Assembly (NCBI RefSeq): GCF_027364955.1
Contig: NZ_DAHXOI010000003.1
Location: 124,001-188,000 of the forward strand
Length of the DNA stretch: 64,000 nt
Source: Ferrimicrobium sp.
Lineage (GTDB): Bacteria > Actinomycetota > Acidimicrobiia > Acidimicrobiales > Acidimicrobiaceae
Direction: 5' to 3'
Below are positions 60,001-64,000 of the stretch, piece by piece. The position numbers and the translations under genes were made by a program. Numbering within the stretch: position 1 is the stretch's first letter; each line of letters opens with the position of its first letter. The notes under the pieces are model-generated. The model saw only the letters and a program-made list of their open reading frames with translations, did no database searches and was not told where the DNA came from.

Positions 60001-61182
60001 CGTGTCGTAGTCCTCATCACCGGGGGTGTCGCGGCATTCAAGTCACTTGAGGTCATTCGGACGCTGATCGACTCGGGCTACGAGGTTGAGACGGTCCTGA
60101 CGGAGGCGGCAGAGCAGTTTGTCGGGGCCCAAGCCGTAGCCGGAACGGCCCATAAGTCCCCCTACCGTGCAATGTTTGGGGCCTCACCATCCCCGCATAC
60201 CGAGTTGGCCGAGTGGGCCGATCTCGTGGTGGTGGTGCCAGCCACCGCCGATTTCTCGGCCAAGATGGCCAATGGTTTTGGGGATGATCTTGCTTCGACA
60301 CTGATCCTGGCCTTTGATGGCCCCGTGGTGCTCGCACCAGCGATGCATTCGGCGATGTGGGAAGCCAAGGCTACCCAACGTAGCATCGCCACCTTGATCG
60401 CAGATGGTGTGCATGTCATTGGACCGACACAGGGTCGACTTGCCGGTGGTGACGTCGGTGTTGGACGTCTCGTTGATCCTTCGTGGATTGTTGAGGCGGT
60501 CCGGTACTGGCTCGAACCGACTGCGGTGTCGTTGGCGGGTTGGCGGGTAGTGGTGTCGGTTGGCGGCACTCGCGAACCGATCGACGCTGTGCGCTACATC
60601 GGCAACCGTTCGAGTGGACGGCAGGGCTACGCACTCGCCCAGGTAGCAGCTGTCGCCGGTGCGTCAGTACGTTGTGTTGCCACTGTGGATCCGCCGATAC
60701 CCCCTGATCTGTTCGAGGTGGTATATGTCGAGAGCGCGGAGGAGATGTTGGCGGCCATGCGCAGCGCTCAGTCGGAGGCTGACCTGTTGATCATGAGTGC
60801 TGCTGTCGCCGATTTCCGAGTCGCTGAGCCCTTCGGTGGTAAGGTCAAGCGGGCCGATCGGAAGCGACTGGAGTTGTCGTTGGTCGCGAACCCGGATATC
60901 TTGGCTGAGCTCGTTGCCCATCGTACCGAAGGGCAGCTCATCGTCGGATTCGCGGCTGAGGTTGAGAGACTCGAGGAGAGCGTGACCCATAAACTCGCTG
61001 CCAAAGGTGTCGATCTCATGGTTGGTAACAACGTGGCTGCTGCAGGGTCAGAGTTTGGTTCCATGACCAATGCGGTCTATCTCCTCGATCGCCTAGGGCG
61101 TTCCCAACACGTGCCTCTTGCCGCAAAGACGGAGGTAGCACGCGCCATCCTCGCGGCGATTGCAGCACTGGCTGAGGTCTAG
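60001..61182 (+). CDS. coaBC: Bifunctional CoaBC without a canonical start codon
   Basis: About 394 residues: an FMN-dependent phosphopantothenoylcysteine decarboxylase (CoaC) followed by the synthetase (CoaB) of coenzyme A synthesis. The N-terminus VVVLITGGVAAFKSLEVIR is the conserved flavoprotein loop. PATADFSAKMANG and APAMHSAMWEAKA (the PAMH form seen in mycobacteria) are CoaC motifs; VVVSVGGTREPIDAVRYIGN and SAAVADFR are CoaB motifs. Between the in-frame stop at 59950-59952 and this region there is no ATG, GTG or TTG. The first ATG (60172) would delete about 57 residues, including the flavin loop. I place the left end at the conserved region; the real start codon is unresolved. Confidence 0.85.
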   Translation, partial: RVVVLITGGVAAFKSLEVIRTLIDSGYEVETVLTEAAEQFVGAQAVAGTAHKSPYRAMFGASPSPHTELAEWADLVVVVPATADFSAKMANGFGDDLASTLILAFDGPVVLAPAMHSAMWEAKATQRSIATLIADGVHVIGPTQGRLAGGDVGVGRLVDPSWIVEAVRYWLEPTAVSLAGWRVVVSVGGTREPIDAVRYIGNRSSGRQGYALAQVAAVAGASVRCVATVDPPIPPDLFEVVYVESAEEMLAAMRSAQSEADLLIMSAAVADFRVAEPFGGKVKRADRKRLELSLVANPDILAELVAHRTEGQLIVGFAAEVERLEESVTHKLAAKGVDLMVGNNVAAAGSEFGSMTNAVYLLDRLGRSQHVPLAAKTEVARAILAAIAALAEV

Positions 61183-61215
61183 ACTGATCACAGATCTGTA
61201 ACTGTTGGGAGCATT

Positions 61216-62403
61216 ATGCGTTCATACCTATTCACTTCGGAGTCCGTGACCGAGGGACACCCGGACAAAATGGCTGATCAGATCTCTGACGCCATTCTCG
61301 ATGAGATACTCGCACAAGACCCGGTCTCTCGCGTCGCCTGTGAGACGCTCCTCACCACCGGTCTCGTCGTCGTAGCGGGGGAGATTACCACCGAAGGCTA
61401 TGTGGACATCCCGAAGATCGTACGTCGCACGATCTGCGATATCGGTTATGACAATGAGACCTATGGTTTTGACGGCAACACCTGTGGTGTGGTGGTCTCT
61501 CTCGACGAGCAGTCACGTGACATCGCGAACGGTGTGTTGACGGCGTACGAGCGGCGAGCTGGTCAGGGAGATCCACTCTCGTCACTCGGAGCCGGTGATC
61601 AGGGGATGATGTTTGGGTTTGCCTGTGATGAGACCCCTGATCTGATGCCGTTGCCGATCTGGATTGCTCACCGCCTCGCACAGCGGTTGACGGAGGTGCG
61701 ACGTGCGGGACTGTTGCCGTACCTGCGCCCTGATGGTAAGACACAGGTCACCGTCGAGTATGAAGGGTATCGTCCGGTCCGCATCGATAAGGTGCTGATC
61801 TCCACCCAGCATCAGGCGGGAATCGATCTCGAGACACTGCTGAAGCCAGACTTGACTTCGATCGTCATCGAACCAATGCTTCCTCGTGGTATCGACGTTG
61901 AAGGCATGGAGGTGTTGACGAACCCCACTGGCCGATTCGAGATCGGTGGACCCCATGCGGATACTGGTCTTACCGGTCGCAAGATCATCGTCGATACCTA
62001 TGGTGGTGCCGCAAGGCATGGCGGCGGAGCCTTCTCGGGGAAGGATCCCTCAAAGGTCGATCGATCAGCTGCTTATGCGGCCCGTTGGGTTGCCAAGCAT
62101 GTGGTCGCCTCGGGAGCGGCGAGTCGCTGCGAGGTCCAGATCGCCTATGCGATCGGTGTCGCCCACCCGGTCTCCATCATGGTCGATACCTTTGGCACTG
62201 AGGTCGTCGACCCCGCCAAGATCGAGGCGGCGATCCGCACGATCTTCGATCTGCGACCTGCCGCCATTATTGAGGCCCTTGATCTTCGTCGTCCCATCTA
62301 TCGACGCACCGCCGCCTATGGACACTTTGGTCGCACTTCGGCGGGTTTTACCTGGGAGGAGACCTCGCGATTGGATGCCTTCAAGGCGGAGCTTGGCCTC
62401 TAG
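61216..62403 (+). CDS. metK: S-adenosylmethionine synthetase
   Basis: A 395-residue enzyme making SAM from ATP and methionine. [23 protein letters not shown] opens the protein in the usual way (positions 5-25). [12 protein letters not shown] is the ATP loop and [23 protein letters not shown] the phosphate-binding loop. Only 33 bases separate it from coaBC, with GGGAG five bases before the ATG, so there is no room for a SAM riboswitch. It would supply SAM to the radical-SAM enzyme and the other methylation reactions. The priA TTG lies within its last codons. Confidence 0.96.
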   Translation: MRSYLFTSESVTEGHPDKMADQISDAILDEILAQDPVSRVACETLLTTGLVVVAGEITTEGYVDIPKIVRRTICDIGYDNETYGFDGNTCGVVVSLDEQSRDIANGVLTAYERRAGQGDPLSSLGAGDQGMMFGFACDETPDLMPLPIWIAHRLAQRLTEVRRAGLLPYLRPDGKTQVTVEYEGYRPVRIDKVLISTQHQAGIDLETLLKPDLTSIVIEPMLPRGIDVEGMEVLTNPTGRFEIGGPHADTGLTGRKIIVDTYGGAARHGGGAFSGKDPSKVDRSAAYAARWVAKHVVASGAASRCEVQIAYAIGVAHPVSIMVDTFGTEVVDPAKIEAAIRTIFDLRPAAIIEALDLRRPIYRRTAAYGHFGRTSAGFTWEETSRLDAFKAELGL

Positions 62404-64000
62404 CGTCGTTGAAGTCGTTGTCGAGATAGTCGGACGGCCAGGACCATACCGGTATCGCTGGCCGACCCAACTCGGTGCCCCTGAACTTGGCGATGAAGTC
62501 ATCGTCGAACTACAGACCCGGAGAATTGCCGCATGGGTGGTTGCGATCGCTGCCGATGACTCTTCGGCTGAGCTCAAGGAGGTCCTGCGACGTCGCCGCC
62601 CAAGCGTCAATCGCCGTGTCTTTGAACTAGCACTGTTAGCGTCGCGGTGGTACGTCTGCTCACCCGTCTACTTTCTTCGCAAGTCGAGGAGTCGCCGAAT
62701 ACGAGATGCAGTCTCCGTGTTGGCGGTGTTGCACGAGCGTGCCGTCGACGGGGTGGGGCATCCAATCGACGGCACCCAAGCTGGCGTCGCGCGCAGCGGC
62801 GCCTTGACTGATGCGACCCATGAGGTTGGTAAGGGTGATAACGCTTTCGGCGGCAGCGACACCAATGTCACCAGTGCAAATGCCGGTAGTGTGAATGCCG
62901 GCAGTGTGAATAGCGCTGTTCAAGGCCCTAACGCTCCCCACCGCACCGGCAGGCTGGGTAGAGGATACGAAGGGGATAACGAGGCCCCGTTGTGGTATGG
63001 TGCCCTTAGCCCAATATTCCCTTGGCCAGTCGCATTAGCGCCTATCGATCTCCTTTGGCATGCGATCGGGGTCAGTTCGGTAGAGGCTGCGCTGACCTAT
63101 GTGCGAGCGCATGCGGGGGCCAACGGCATTATCGTGTGCCCGACGCAACGCCAACGCGAGCGGATGTTGCTGGCGCTGATACAAGAGGGTCACAACGCAG
63201 GTGATGTGGAGGCTGATTGGTCCAAGATCGCGTTGGGGGAGATCGAAGTCGTCGTGGGAAGCCGTTTTGCTGCCTTTGCTCCCATGGACCCGCTTGACTA
63301 TCTTGTCGTCTTAGATCCTGTCGACCCAAGCATGCGAGAACAGTCCTCTCCGTACGCCAGTGGCCTCGAGGTCACCCGTCTACGAGGTGCCCTTGAGGGG
63401 GTCCGAGTAACGGTCATCACCGCGGCTCCACCGCTTGCGGTGGCGGCCAACGCGAAGGTCTATCGCGAACCGTTTCGGGTTGAGGCGCAACGGTGGCCGC
63501 GATTCGATGTCATACGGACCGCAGAACTCGATCCGGGCCGCGGCGTGGTCGGTGCGATCATCGATCGAGGTTTGGGACGCGACCGGTCGCGGCGCTTAGC
63601 GGTGATCGTGCCGAGTTCTGGTTGGCGCGGTTGGCTCCGTTGTCAGAGTTGTCAGACACTACAGCGCTGCCCAACGTGTCACATTCCCCTTGCACCACTG
63701 CACCTCGAGGTAGAGCGTCCGGGGGTGAGTGAACGCCTTGCGTTGGTGCGACACGGGATGGTCGTCGATGCGATGCGGTGTGCGAGTTGTCAGGATCGCT
63801 TTCCGCTGCGCTGCCTCCAGTGCGCAAGTCGGAAGATAGCCATGAGTTCGCTCTCGGCGGAACGGGTGCGCGCATTGCTGGCTGGCGCCACCAACGTCGC
63901 AGTGGAGATGATCACCGGCGATGACGATCCCTCGCCGACATGGAAGATCGTCGTTGGTGGCTATGGCTTGCTCGACCGCATTGAAAAAAGTGACGTGGTC
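62393..64000 (+). CDS. priA: PriA-like primosomal protein, helicase motifs missing, 3' end outside window
   Basis: A frame of 536 codons runs off the window. TTG 62393 overlaps metK by 11 bases, with AAGG six bases upstream. Residues 1-105 match the PriA 3'-end-binding domain ([35 protein letters not shown]). Residues about 117-200 are a low-complexity linker. The following region has [27 protein letters not shown] and VVLDPVD, where active PriA has motifs Ia, III and DEEH; Walker A GxTGSGKT is not present. The zinc ribbon is clear: CQSCQ, CPTC, CASC and CLQC. Actinobacterial PriA is generally predicted helicase-dead, and this fits. Confidence 0.82.
   Translation, partial: MASSVVEVVVEIVGRPGPYRYRWPTQLGAPELGDEVIVELQTRRIAAWVVAIAADDSSAELKEVLRRRRPSVNRRVFELALLASRWYVCSPVYFLRKSRSRRIRDAVSVLAVLHERAVDGVGHPIDGTQAGVARSGALTDATHEVGKGDNAFGGSDTNVTSANAGSVNAGSVNSAVQGPNAPHRTGRLGRGYEGDNEAPLWYGALSPIFPWPVALAPIDLLWHAIGVSSVEAALTYVRAHAGANGIIVCPTQRQRERMLLALIQEGHNAGDVEADWSKIALGEIEVVVGSRFAAFAPMDPLDYLVVLDPVDPSMREQSSPYASGLEVTRLRGALEGVRVTVITAAPPLAVAANAKVYREPFRVEAQRWPRFDVIRTAELDPGRGVVGAIIDRGLGRDRSRRLAVIVPSSGWRGWLRCQSCQTLQRCPTCHIPLAPLHLEVERPGVSERLALVRHGMVVDAMRCASCQDRFPLRCLQCASRKIAMSSLSAERVRALLAGATNVAVEMITGDDDPSPTWKIVVGGYGLLDRIEKSDVV
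62879..62908 (+). repeat. Two 15-bp repeats in the priA linker
   Basis: AATGCCGGTAGTGTG and AATGCCGGCAGTGTG are adjacent with one change, encoding NAGSV twice in the low-complexity linker of the PriA-like protein. Confidence 0.85.

Noticed and set aside
61183-61215. SAM riboswitch before metK
   Set aside because: Only 33 bases lie between coaBC and metK, too short for any known SAM riboswitch class.

Overview
The window looks like part of the chromosome of a moderately high-GC actinobacterium. The best guess is the Acidimicrobiia (Ferrimicrobium/Acidimicrobium type). This rests on the pyrR-pyrC-carAB-pyrD-pyrF-mihF-gmk-rpoZ-coaBC-metK-priA order, mycobacterial-type Kgd (succinyltransferase fused to 2-oxoglutarate dehydrogenase E1), mIHF, DprE2, UvrD2-like helicase, a GTG/TTG-rich start-codon set and an unusual aa3-type oxidase. 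No rRNA, tRNA or CRISPR array was found, and the window is dominated by housekeeping genes with a few accessory islands.

Layout. 1-548: the 3' end of a frameshifted IS4-family transposase. 610-4812 (minus): a tightly overlapping envelope-polysaccharide operon with three GT4 glycosyltransferases behind a methyltransferase-like protein. 5073-8168: a secreted SpoIID-domain protein whose C-terminal propeller-like repeats contain a perfect 517-bp duplication. 8198-12144 (minus): dprE2, a membrane protein, a DnaQ-type exonuclease and tnaA. 12230-16724: ABC1 kinase, hsp20 with an HspR/HAIR-like operator, a TIGR01777 epimerase, a PaiB-like protein and a hydrolase. 16753-24764: kgd, an EAL phosphodiesterase, aroK, a structured RNA-rich intergenic region leading to a DUF1059 protein, fabZ and xth. 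24761-29231 (minus): a compact ATP-grasp / radical-SAM (CCAAP tail) / UvrD2-like operon with a nearly leaderless promoter.

29349-32516: nfuA-like gene, a yceI/marR divergent pair and a tyrosine phosphatase. 32605-36804: a partial type IV pilus locus (pilA, pilD, a pilM-pilN fusion, pilO, a small PilP-like protein). 36848-39657: aroC-aroB-aroQ. 39830-42856: a membrane protein and the inverted pepQ-efp-nusB block. 42998-49896: the cytochrome oxidase cluster (ctaB, a TlpA-like thioredoxin, a cupredoxin-like protein, subunits II, I and III, a CtaG-like protein and a 41-residue membrane peptide). 50095-58423: the pyrimidine genes under a PyrR-binding RNA element. 58495-64000: mihF, gmk, rpoZ, coaBC, metK and the start of priA, which runs off the window.

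The most noteworthy points are the ATP-grasp/CCAAP-tail radical-SAM pair, an oxidase subunit I lacking the usual D- and K-channel residues, gmk and coaBC with no ATG/GTG/TTG upstream of their conserved N-termini, the PilM-PilN fusion, and an attenuator-like leader in front of the DUF1059 gene.
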